Assembly: GCA_910586995.1 (NCBI GenBank)
Contig: CAJUKZ010000001.1
Coordinates: forward strand, 372,001-436,000
Length of the DNA stretch: 64,000 nucleotides
Origin: an uncultured Muribaculaceae bacterium
GTDB taxonomy: Bacteria > Bacteroidota > Bacteroidia > Bacteroidales > Muribaculaceae
Reading direction: 5' to 3'
Positions within the stretch are counted from its first letter, which is position 1. Every line of letters begins with the position of its first letter. Position numbers and translations under genes: made by a program. This document shows positions 43,364 to 51,227 of the stretch, in pieces. Under the pieces are notes generated by a model, which was not told the DNA's origin, searched no databases, and saw only the letters and a program-made list of their open reading frames with translations.

Positions 43364-44716
43364 ATGGCTAATAAACCAGCTTCTCAACCAGCAAAGAGCA
43401 ATATTGTGGCAATCATAGCCATGATGTTCCTTTTCGGCATGATCTCGTTTGTTACGAACCTTGCCGCGCCTATCGGCACTATCTGGGCCAACAACTATTC
43501 ATGGTCGGGCATGCTCGGCAACATGATGAACTTCCTTGCATATCTCTTCATGGGTATTCCCGCAGGAGCTATGCTGAGCAAGATCGGCTACAAGAAGACA
43601 GCCTTGATCGCAATGGCTGTAGGTTTTGTGGGTCTGTTCCTCCAGTGGCTCTCGGGTGAGGTCGGCGCCACTACATCCGTATTCACAGTAGGTTCGGATG
43701 TTGTCACTCTCAACTTCGTGATATACCTGTTGGGTGCGTTTATCTGCGGATTCTGCGTATGTATGCTCAACACTGTTGTCAACCCCATGCTCAACCTGCT
43801 CGGTGGTGGCGGCAACAAGGGCAATCAGCTTGTGCAGACCGGTGGTACTCTTAACTCCCTGGCCGGAACAATCACCCCGCTTGTGGTAGGTATGCTTATC
43901 GGCACAATCACAGCCTCGACAACTGTGGCCGATGTAGCGACACTGCTGTTCATCGCTATGGCTATCTTCGTTTTCGCGTTCATAATCATCAGCTTTGTGA
44001 ATATCCCCGAGCCTCACATGGGACAGAAGTCCGGTAAGGTCGAGAAATCTAAATACAGCGCATGGAGCTTCCGCCACACTGTGCTTGGTGTCGTTGGTAT
44101 CTTCTTCTATGTAGGTATCGAGATCGGCATCCCCGGCGTGCTCATCTTCTGGCTCTCATCTCTTGAAGGTGGATCAGTGGCCGTAGCCGGTGCTGTAGCA
44201 GCTGTATATTGGCTTCTCATGCTCGTAGGACGCTTTGTGTCGTCGATCATCTCCGGCAAGGTCTCGAGCCGTGCTCAGTTGATTTTCGTAAGCACACTTG
44301 CCATCTTCCTCACAGCCGCTGCCATCTTCCTGCCCAAGGATCTCACCATCAATATGCCTGCATATCAGGCCGGAGTCGGCTTCTCGATGTATGAAGTGCC
44401 CATCTCCGCCATGTTCCTGGTTCTCTGCGGTCTCTGCACATCTGTGATGTGGGGCGGAATCTTCAACCTTGCTGTCGAGGGTCTTGGAAAGTTCACCGCA
44501 CAGGCTTCCGGTATCTTCATGATGATGGTTGTCGGCGGCGGCGTGATGCCTCTGATCCAGAACTGGATTGCAGGCGAATGGGGCTACATGTCATCCTACT
44601 GGCTGATCATCGCCATGTTCCTTTACCTGCTTTATTACGGTTGCATCGGCTGCAAGAATGTCAATGGCGATATTCCCGTCAGCGACGACCAGCCTTTCGA
44701 CGAGCGTGATCTATAA
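43364..44716 (+). CDS. MFS transporter, possibly FHS/FucP-type sugar permease
   Basis: A 450-residue inner-membrane protein with about twelve hydrophobic segments. MFS features: GIPAGAMLSKIGYKKTAL between segments 2 and 3 and an equivalent loop after segment 8. The NTVVNPMLNLLGGGGNKGNQ region resembles the fucose/glucose-galactose:H+ symporter group, pointing to a hexose or similar substrate. Neighbours are yggS and transketolase, which fits sugar metabolism only loosely. Substrate unknown. Confidence 0.8.
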   Translation: MANKPASQPAKSNIVAIIAMMFLFGMISFVTNLAAPIGTIWANNYSWSGMLGNMMNFLAYLFMGIPAGAMLSKIGYKKTALIAMAVGFVGLFLQWLSGEVGATTSVFTVGSDVVTLNFVIYLLGAFICGFCVCMLNTVVNPMLNLLGGGGNKGNQLVQTGGTLNSLAGTITPLVVGMLIGTITASTTVADVATLLFIAMAIFVFAFIIISFVNIPEPHMGQKSGKVEKSKYSAWSFRHTVLGVVGIFFYVGIEIGIPGVLIFWLSSLEGGSVAVAGAVAAVYWLLMLVGRFVSSIISGKVSSRAQLIFVSTLAIFLTAAAIFLPKDLTINMPAYQAGVGFSMYEVPISAMFLVLCGLCTSVMWGGIFNLAVEGLGKFTAQASGIFMMMVVGGGVMPLIQNWIAGEWGYMSSYWLIIAMFLYLLYYGCIGCKNVNGDIPVSDDQPFDERDL

Positions 44717-44741
44717 TGCATAATCCCCGATACTGACATAC

Positions 44742-44797
44742 GGCCCCCGGCGCAGGCTGTGCTCCATAGAGACTGGAGTACAACCCGGCCGGGGGTC
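44742..44797 (+). promoter_or_regulatory. Large two-part hairpin between the MFS gene and transketolase
   Basis: GGCCCCCGGC (44742-44751) pairs with GCCGGGGGTC (44788-44797) with one G-T pair, and an inner stem forms from CTCCA with TGGAG. No T tract follows on the plus strand. It fills most of the 107-base gap and could be an attenuator, leader element or imperfect terminator. Confidence 0.5.
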
Positions 44798-44823
44798 GAT
44801 TCTTAAATTTATAAAATGCTGTT

Positions 44824-46860
44824 ATGAATAAAGATGCAAAGCTCCTGACACGTGCTGCGGACAACATCCGCGTGCTTGCCGCCTCGATGGTGGAGAAAGC
44901 CAAGTCGGGACATCCCGGCGGCGCTATGGGTGGCGCTGACTTTGTGAATGTACTCTATTCTTCGTTCCTCGTTACTGATCCGGATGATCCGTCGTGGATT
45001 GCCCGCGACCGGTTCTTCCTCGATCCGGGCCACATGTCGCCTATGCTCTACAGTGTGCTTGCCCTCAGCGGTAAATACACTATGGAGGAGCTTCAGCAAT
45101 TCCGCCAGTGGGGCAGTGTGACTCCCGGGCATCCCGAGGTGGATGTGGAGCGCGGTGTGGAGAATACATCAGGTCCGCTCGGCCAAGGACACACTATGGC
45201 TGTCGGAGCTGCTATTGCCGAACGTTTTCTTGTGGCACGCTTCGGTGAGGCCATTGCTCATAAGACCTATGCTTTCATAAGCGACGGCGGAATCCAGGAG
45301 GAGATCTCGCAGGGAGCCGGACGTATCGCCGGATACCTTGGTCTGAGCAACCTCATCATGTTCTATGACAGTAACAGCGTGCAGTTGTCGACAATGGTCG
45401 ACGCCGTGGATAGCGAGGACGTAGCCGCAAAATACCGTGCCTGGCACTGGAATGTGCTGGAGGTGGACGGTACAGACCCGCTTGCAATGGCCGATGCGCT
45501 TGAGAAAGCAATTGCTGAGACAGAACGCCCGACGCTCATCATCGGCCGTACGATAATGGGCCGCGGAGCAGTGACTGCTGCAGGCGAGAACTTCGAAGGC
45601 AAATGCTCGACTCACGGCCAGCCTCTGAGTGCGAGCGGAGCAGACTATGCCGCTACTGTGCGCAATCTCGGCGGCAATCCCGATGCTCCTTTCGAGGTGT
45701 GGCCTGAGGTAGCTGAATTATATGCCTCGCGTGCAGTGGAACTTCGCGATATAGCGGCCCGCCGCAAGAGCGAATTCAACAAGTGGGCGGAGGAGAATCC
45801 CGAAAAAGCCGCTCTCCTCAACGACTATATCAACGGCAAGTTGCCCGACATCGATTGGGACGCCATTGAGCAGAAAGCGGATTCAGCAACAAGAAATGCA
45901 TCCGCCACAGTGCTTGGAGTGCTTGCAGAGAAAGTAGGCAATATGATTGTTTCTTCTGCCGACCTTGCCAACAGCGACAAGACCGACGGATTCCTGAAGA
46001 AGACACATCAGTTTACAAACGGCGACTTCTCCGGCGCTTTCCTTCAGGCCGGTGTGTCTGAGCTTACAATGGCAGTGATCATGAACGGTATAGCCCTCCA
46101 CGGAGGTGTGATAGCTGCCTGTGGCACATTCTTTGTATTCTCCGACTATATGAAGCCTGCCATCCGCATGGCAGCTCTGATGGAGCTCCCGGTGAAATAT
46201 ATCTGGAGTCATGATGCTTTCCGTGTGGGTGAGGACGGACCTACCCACGAGCCGGTGGAGCAGGAGGCACAGATACGCCTGATGGAGGAACTGCATAATC
46301 TGAACGGACGTCCCTCGATGCTTGTAATGCGTCCTGCCGATGCTGTGGAGACAACAGTGGCATGGGAGATGGCTATGGAAAATACTCATACTCCATCTGC
46401 GCTCATACTCACCCGACAGAACGTGACGGATCTGCCGGCTGCTACCGGCAACCGCCTGCAGGAAGCCAAGGGTGCGCGTCGTGGCGGATATGTAGTCATG
46501 GATGCCGCTGATGCCAAGGCTGTGCTCGTGGCCAATGGCTCGGAGGTGTCGCTGTGCTGCGAGGCTGCACGTATCCTTGCAGCTGAAGGTATCGACGTAA
46601 GGGTCGTGTCTGTGCCGTCTATCGGTCTTTTCAACGCTCAGGATGCCGAATACCGAGACAGCGTGATTCCTCAGGGTGCGCGTGTGATGGGATGGACAGC
46701 AGGTCTGCCCTCCACTTTGCGTGCTATCAAGGGATGGCATGGCCCTGTCTATGGTCTGTGCCACTTCGGTGCATCCGCGCCCTATAAGGTTCTCGATGAG
46801 AAATTCGGCTTTGTACCTGCCCGTGTGGTAGAGGTAGTGAAAGAATATCTCGGACTTTGA
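44824..46860 (+). CDS. tkt: Transketolase
   Basis: Thiamine-diphosphate enzyme of the non-oxidative pentose phosphate pathway moving two-carbon units between sugar phosphates. 678 residues, full length. SGHPGGAMGGADF (catalytic His30), the thiamine motif region SDGGIQEEISQGAGRIAGYL, SHDAFRVGEDGPTHEPVEQ in the pyrimidine domain, and the C-terminal domain with GWTAGLPSTLRAIKGWHG are intact. It is convergent with the alpha-galactosidase gene across a strong bidirectional terminator. Confidence 0.96.
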   Translation: MNKDAKLLTRAADNIRVLAASMVEKAKSGHPGGAMGGADFVNVLYSSFLVTDPDDPSWIARDRFFLDPGHMSPMLYSVLALSGKYTMEELQQFRQWGSVTPGHPEVDVERGVENTSGPLGQGHTMAVGAAIAERFLVARFGEAIAHKTYAFISDGGIQEEISQGAGRIAGYLGLSNLIMFYDSNSVQLSTMVDAVDSEDVAAKYRAWHWNVLEVDGTDPLAMADALEKAIAETERPTLIIGRTIMGRGAVTAAGENFEGKCSTHGQPLSASGADYAATVRNLGGNPDAPFEVWPEVAELYASRAVELRDIAARRKSEFNKWAEENPEKAALLNDYINGKLPDIDWDAIEQKADSATRNASATVLGVLAEKVGNMIVSSADLANSDKTDGFLKKTHQFTNGDFSGAFLQAGVSELTMAVIMNGIALHGGVIAACGTFFVFSDYMKPAIRMAALMELPVKYIWSHDAFRVGEDGPTHEPVEQEAQIRLMEELHNLNGRPSMLVMRPADAVETTVAWEMAMENTHTPSALILTRQNVTDLPAATGNRLQEAKGARRGGYVVMDAADAKAVLVANGSEVSLCCEAARILAAEGIDVRVVSVPSIGLFNAQDAEYRDSVIPQGARVMGWTAGLPSTLRAIKGWHGPVYGLCHFGASAPYKVLDEKFGFVPARVVEVVKEYLGL

Positions 46861-46892
46861 CCGTAGGACAGAACTGCTGAAATTATATAAAA

Positions 46893-46937
46893 CGCCGGCC
46901 CTGTGGATTGAGATGATCCACAGGGCCGGTGGTTTTT
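46893..46937. terminator. Strong bidirectional terminator between tkt and the alpha-galactosidase
   Basis: A 16-bp stem, CGCCGGCCCTGTGGAT (46893-46908) with ATCCACAGGGCCGGTG (46916-46931), contains one G-T pair. GTTTTT follows on the plus strand and an AT-rich A run precedes it for the minus strand. Confidence 0.9.
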
Positions 46938-46951
46938 ATGCTTGCGATCTA

Positions 46952-49768
46952 TTATAGGATTGTCTTCACTGAATGGCTGCGACCGTTGCAAACGGCGTTT
47001 ACGATGTAAAGACCGTTGCGGCCTTCGGTGTTGAAAGACACGCACTCGTCTGTGGTAGTGGCAGCGCCTATGATGTGGCCTTCGCTGTCGCTCACTAATA
47101 TGCGCTTCGACGCATTACCTGTGCCGTTGAGGCATACAGTGAGGATGCCGCCTTCTGCTTCTACTGTCATATTCTCGATTGTCTCAGAGGGCAGTGATAC
47201 CGATGTGGGCGATTTCTTGCTGAAACGGTATACCTTGGTTTCGTGTGATTTCACTGTAGTGATAGCATAGGAGCCTACTGTTGCGTCTGGCAAGTCGGCG
47301 CGGGCCTGTACGTCGCGCACGGCGTATGTCTGGGAGGCATCGAGAGCCGGAATCTTGGCGAAGTCGATGATATAAGGACATGCTGCTGAACTCATGTTGG
47401 TGACAGCTACAGCCACGTCGCCGTTCTCAAGATCCTTGACAAAAAGGTGACACTGGTTGGCATCTGCACCGAGGAATTCTGCTGCCTGTCCCATGCGGTC
47501 CTGATTCAAGGCTATCATCTCGGCGTTGGTCATTATGGCCAGGTCATCGTCAGAGATGTTCTTGCGCAGGTCAAACGACAGTGTCAGCGGTGACGACCAC
47601 ATGCACCAAAGAGCGAACTGGGTGCGGTATTCATCCTGAGTCATGCCGGCTTTGACCACGAGGTCGTTGGAGCTTTTGCCTGTTCCGTGAATGCCTACAC
47701 ACATCATGTCTGCATCGTTCCATCTGTTCACGCCTGTGTAGGGCCACAGATCCTTCATCAGTTCGACGCTCTCGGTCATGCCGATACCGCCGCTGACACC
47801 GTTCCATCCGTCGCGGGTGTCGTAGGTCGAGCGCCAGCAGGAAATGCCGATCTCCGGCGCCCACTTCCAGGGATCGCGGACTCCCCATTCGCACATGTAG
47901 AGAATGATCGGACGTCCTGTTGCAATCAGTGCGTCGTTCATTGTCTTGTAGCGTTCGCGGCATGCCTGTTGGTCGGCGGGAGCGCCGCAATAGTCGTATT
48001 TGAGCATGTCCACACCCCATTGGGCGTATGTATTGGCGTCTATGGTCTCATAGCCGTAAGATCCGAACTCGCCTGCGCATGTGCGTGTCGCTGCATCGGA
48101 GTAGATTCCGAACTTCAGGCCCTTGGAATGCACATAGTCGGCGCATACTTTCATACCGTTGGGGAATTTGGTTGCGTGCGGGCGTGGTGATCCGTCAGAG
48201 GCTCTGCTCGATGCGTGCCATTGGTCGTCTATGACGAGGTGGTTATAGCCTGCATCCAGGAGGCCCTGGCTGACGAAAGCATCTGCCACGGTCTTGATCA
48301 CGCTTTCTGATATATCGCTCTGTACCACATTCCAGCTTAGCCATCCCATGAAAGGAGTGGGCTGTTGCAGCGATGAGCTTACGGTAAGGTTGATGACGTC
48401 TTCCGACGATTCCCCGTCTACGGTGACTACTGCTGTATAGGTATATTTACCTTCTGTTTCGATAATACCTTCCACGAGGCATCTTTCTTCGTTGAAAGTC
48501 AGTCCTGCCGGCAGATTCTTAACGGTGATTTCCGCTCCGGCTGCGTTAGACTTCAGTTTGTGCATGAAGCGCACTCCCGGCTGCGAGAACACGATAGTGG
48601 CGCAGTTGAGCTTTCCTTCGAGAGCATCCTCCGATACGATCTCGGGGCGTGTGGAGTTCTGTTCCTGATAGCAGAAGTATGCATTGGCTATGTCGACGTG
48701 GTCGCATGAGTTGCTGCCCGTCCCTTCAGGAAGTTCGATTATGAGGAATTTGTAGGACTGGAGGTCATCTGTTATGTCGATCGATACGGGTGCTGTATCG
48801 GTGAAGCGTATCGTGCCGGAAGCGAAGACATCTACGTCGCCGTTCTGTTTTACGAGGGTCACGCAGTATTCGCACACGCCGTTGCCGCTATATCCGAGAC
48901 ACTGGCTGCGTACTTCATCGTCAATGCCTATCTTGGCATGGAATTCAGTGACTGCGCCGTTGAGTTTTACGTTGACTTTAGCTGTGGCATGAGTGCCTAT
49001 GCCGGAAGTATAGGTGATTCCTTTCATGATCAGAGGATTTCCATCCACCGATTTATTGGCCTGTACAGTGCCCCAGCCGATTGTGGTGCGGTCGATCTGC
49101 AGTGAGCTTAGCGGAATTATCTCCTCTCCGTTAGGTCCGGCTTCCGGCAGGCGTACTACAGAAGGATCGGAAGTATCGGGATACATGTCGGTCTGCGATA
49201 TCACCTGAGGAGCCGTGCCTGTGTAGTAGAAGCGGGCATCAGCATATACGCATTGGTCGGCCCATGCCTGAGCGCCTGTGGCCAGATCAAGCTTCAGATA
49301 GTCGTAGCCTGCGACGTCTATGTCGAGTGTTTTACCTGCGGCATCTGTTCTGTAGATTGTGCCGGAGGACACTGTTGTCGCTGCTTTATCTTTATATAGA
49401 GTCACTGTATAGTTGACAATGCCGTGGTCGGCCTGCGACTTGGCATCGTCGTCCACACCGAGTATGGTGTAGAATCTCGTAGCGCCTTTGAGGTCTATTA
49501 TGGCCACGGATGGTGCATGTGTGCCTACACCGCTTTCATATCTTACACCTCGTAGTACTATAGGATCGCCGAGGGTGGTAAGATTGGAGCGCACTTTCGT
49601 CTTGCCATCGTCGTCGAAGCAGGTGATCGGCGACAGGTTCATTTCGGAGAACTGTATGATGCCGTTGCCGGTGGTAGGGGAGACCGTCGACGTGTACGAT
49701 GCAGCATTTCCCCGTACTCCGCAAAGAATGAGCAATGCGGAGACAAAGGTGAATAAAGCTTTTCTCAT
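46952..49768 (-). CDS. GH27 alpha-galactosidase with two NPCBM domains and a type IX-like C-terminal domain
   Basis: Secreted glycosidase expected to release terminal alpha-linked galactose (or a related sugar such as alpha-GalNAc). 938 residues. Signal peptide MRKALFTFVSALLILCGVRG. Two tandem NPCBM-type carbohydrate-binding modules (about 28-165 and 190-350) each carry a GxGTHA motif (GVGTHAPS and GIGTHATA). A small Ig-like linker (about 375-445) precedes the GH27 barrel (about 450-760), with HLVIDDQWH, nucleophile Asp592 in DMLKYDYC and acid/base Asp687 in NRWNDADMM, then a C-terminal beta domain and a final 70-residue region with RILVSDSEGHIIGAA and NGLYIVNAVCNG resembling a type A sorting domain. 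It is transcribed alone; the promoter spacer holds a 13-base homopolymer. Confidence 0.92.
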   Translation of the reverse strand: MRKALFTFVSALLILCGVRGNAASYTSTVSPTTGNGIIQFSEMNLSPITCFDDDGKTKVRSNLTTLGDPIVLRGVRYESGVGTHAPSVAIIDLKGATRFYTILGVDDDAKSQADHGIVNYTVTLYKDKAATTVSSGTIYRTDAAGKTLDIDVAGYDYLKLDLATGAQAWADQCVYADARFYYTGTAPQVISQTDMYPDTSDPSVVRLPEAGPNGEEIIPLSSLQIDRTTIGWGTVQANKSVDGNPLIMKGITYTSGIGTHATAKVNVKLNGAVTEFHAKIGIDDEVRSQCLGYSGNGVCEYCVTLVKQNGDVDVFASGTIRFTDTAPVSIDITDDLQSYKFLIIELPEGTGSNSCDHVDIANAYFCYQEQNSTRPEIVSEDALEGKLNCATIVFSQPGVRFMHKLKSNAAGAEITVKNLPAGLTFNEERCLVEGIIETEGKYTYTAVVTVDGESSEDVINLTVSSSLQQPTPFMGWLSWNVVQSDISESVIKTVADAFVSQGLLDAGYNHLVIDDQWHASSRASDGSPRPHATKFPNGMKVCADYVHSKGLKFGIYSDAATRTCAGEFGSYGYETIDANTYAQWGVDMLKYDYCGAPADQQACRERYKTMNDALIATGRPIILYMCEWGVRDPWKWAPEIGISCWRSTYDTRDGWNGVSGGIGMTESVELMKDLWPYTGVNRWNDADMMCVGIHGTGKSSNDLVVKAGMTQDEYRTQFALWCMWSSPLTLSFDLRKNISDDDLAIMTNAEMIALNQDRMGQAAEFLGADANQCHLFVKDLENGDVAVAVTNMSSAACPYIIDFAKIPALDASQTYAVRDVQARADLPDATVGSYAITTVKSHETKVYRFSKKSPTSVSLPSETIENMTVEAEGGILTVCLNGTGNASKRILVSDSEGHIIGAATTTDECVSFNTEGRNGLYIVNAVCNGRSHSVKTIL

Positions 49769-49887
49769 AAATTTGTGATTGGTTGTTGGTATTTTATAAG
49801 GTGAAATTATCGGTCTGGTTGCCCGTTATCGGCTGTATGTCCGGTTGATATGTCGTGTGTGGAGAATAGTCTATAATATTCCTGCGG

Positions 49888-49918
49888 CAAATGTATTTTT
49901 TTTTTTTTCTTGTGCAAG
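49888..49918 (-). promoter_or_regulatory. Alpha-galactosidase promoter with homopolymeric spacer
   Basis: On the minus strand, CTTG (plus 49915-49918) and TACATTTG (plus 49888-49895) form the promoter with a 19-base spacer. Thirteen of the 19 spacer bases are an unbroken A run (T on plus, 49896-49908) abutting the -7 box. Length change of this run would alter promoter spacing. Confidence 0.65.
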
Positions 49919-49965
49919 TTTTGAGATGTGTTTTTCGGCCGCTTTTTTATTTATATGTTGAAATA

Positions 49966-50008
49966 TAAAAAGTCAGGCACAAGATACATGTATCATTGTG
50001 CCTGACTT
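49966..50008 (-). terminator. Terminator of the bamA-skp operon
   Basis: AAGTCAGGCACAA (49970-49982) pairs perfectly with TTGTGCCTGACTT (49996-50008); the loop contains the palindrome GATACATGTATC, which can extend the stem. On the minus strand a T-rich stretch follows. Confidence 0.85.
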
Positions 50009-50033
50009 ATATCGAAAATGAAAGTCGGTTTTC

Positions 50034-50540
50034 TTACTTGAGGCCGAGCTTGGTCTTCACCAGAGGTGTAACGTCTACTACGTCAGATCCTACGTAGGCG
50101 GGAACGTCGGTAGTGAGGATGAAGGTGAAGTTGTTTTCCTGACCTACTGCCTTGATTGCAGTGAGCACGCGCTCCTGTATGGGGGCCATCAGGGTCTGCT
50201 GCTGGCGCTGGAGATCCTCGGATGCTGTCTGGCGGAACTGCTGAACCTTGTCGTTGAGTTCGCTGAGTTCCTGCATGCGGCGCTCCTTGATGCTCTGGGG
50301 TGTGGTCGCATCCTGATCGAGTGTCTGCAGCTCGGTATATTTCTTGTTGAATTCTTCCTGAAGCTTGTTGAATTCTTCCTGATACTTCTTGGAAGCTTCT
50401 TCGAGCTGTGTGTTCATCGCTGCTGTCTCAGGCATGGCCTGGAAGATGTTTTGCACTTCTACAGTGCCGAATTTAGGGGACTGTGCGGCGGCGAACATAG
50501 GAAGTGCCACAGCTACAGCTAAAAGGATTTTCTTAAACAT
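50034..50540 (-). CDS. Skp/OmpH-family periplasmic chaperone (second copy)
   Basis: Periplasmic holdase for unfolded outer-membrane proteins on their way to BamA. 168 residues; signal peptide MFKKILLAVAVALPMFAAAQ, a beta-strand core and long alpha-helical coiled-coil arms (about 35-115, rich in Glu, Lys, Gln with KKYQEEFNKLQEEFNKK), as expected for the trimeric jellyfish fold. It lies 72 bases after its paralogue and both follow bamA. Confidence 0.9.
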   Translation of the reverse strand: MFKKILLAVAVALPMFAAAQSPKFGTVEVQNIFQAMPETAAMNTQLEEASKKYQEEFNKLQEEFNKKYTELQTLDQDATTPQSIKERRMQELSELNDKVQQFRQTASEDLQRQQQTLMAPIQERVLTAIKAVGQENNFTFILTTDVPAYVGSDVVDVTPLVKTKLGLK

Positions 50541-50598
50541 GATGATTTATAAAGATGTTTATTTTTGGATTATTTTTTCGGGAGAATGGCTTTTGCTG

Positions 50599-50606
50599 CA
50601 AAGATA
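50599..50606 (-). promoter_or_regulatory. Possible internal -7 box between the two skp genes
   Basis: CAAAGATA on the plus strand reads TATCTTTG on the minus strand, a perfect TAnnTTTG 59 bases before the second skp start. No clear TTTG at the -33 position. Confidence 0.4.
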
Positions 50607-50612
50607 GTGTTT

Positions 50613-51128
50613 TTAGTTGGAATATCCTAACTTACTGAGCACCTCGTTGCTCACATCTATACGAGGAGAGGCGAATATGATGTCGGACGCGCTGGCGCGG
50701 TCGAATATCGCCTGATAGCCGCGTTCTTCGGCCACTTTCTTTATCGCATTGTATACGTCGTCCTGGATGGGTTGCATCAGGGTCTGGCGTTTCTTGTAGA
50801 GTTCGCCTTCCGGTCCGAAGTACTTATAGCGCAGTTCAGTGGCCTCTTTTTCCTTGGCAGTGATGTCCTGTTCGCGTTTCTTCACCTGTTCGTCGGTGAG
50901 GAACACCTTGTCGGCCAGGTAGCTCTGATACATGTCCTCGGCTTCCTTGCCTATCACTTCCACCTCGCGCTGCCAGCGCTGTGACAGCTGGTTGAGTTGT
51001 TCGTTGGCCATCTCGTAGGCAGGGACGTTCTTGAGGATGTATTCCATGTCGACGAGCGCGAATTTCTGGGCACGGGCTGCACCAAATCCCGCGGCCGCGA
51101 GTACGAGTAATATTATCAGTTTTTTCAT
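50613..51128 (-). CDS. Skp/OmpH-family periplasmic chaperone (first copy)
   Basis: 171 residues; signal peptide MKKLIILLVLAAAGFGAARA, then FALVDMEYILKNVPAYEMAN and a long helical region (about 45-115) with charged coiled-coil character, then YKKRQTLMQPIQDDVYNAIK. Similar in plan to the downstream paralogue, suggesting duplication. Expected to carry outer-membrane proteins to BamA, the gene immediately upstream (100-base gap). Confidence 0.9.
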   Translation of the reverse strand: MKKLIILLVLAAAGFGAARAQKFALVDMEYILKNVPAYEMANEQLNQLSQRWQREVEVIGKEAEDMYQSYLADKVFLTDEQVKKREQDITAKEKEATELRYKYFGPEGELYKKRQTLMQPIQDDVYNAIKKVAEERGYQAIFDRASASDIIFASPRIDVSNEVLSKLGYSN

Positions 51129-51227
51129 GATTCTTGGGTGTTTGGAGATTAGTTAATTGATTTCGCTCAATTACTATGACGTTTTTAGGGTTGTAAGGTT
51201 TATTCGCCGGGTGATGCTTAACTTTCG

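Noticed and set aside
44717..44823. Thiamine pyrophosphate riboswitch before transketolase
   Set aside because: The conserved CTGAGA-type motifs are absent; the region is explained by a simple GC-rich hairpin.
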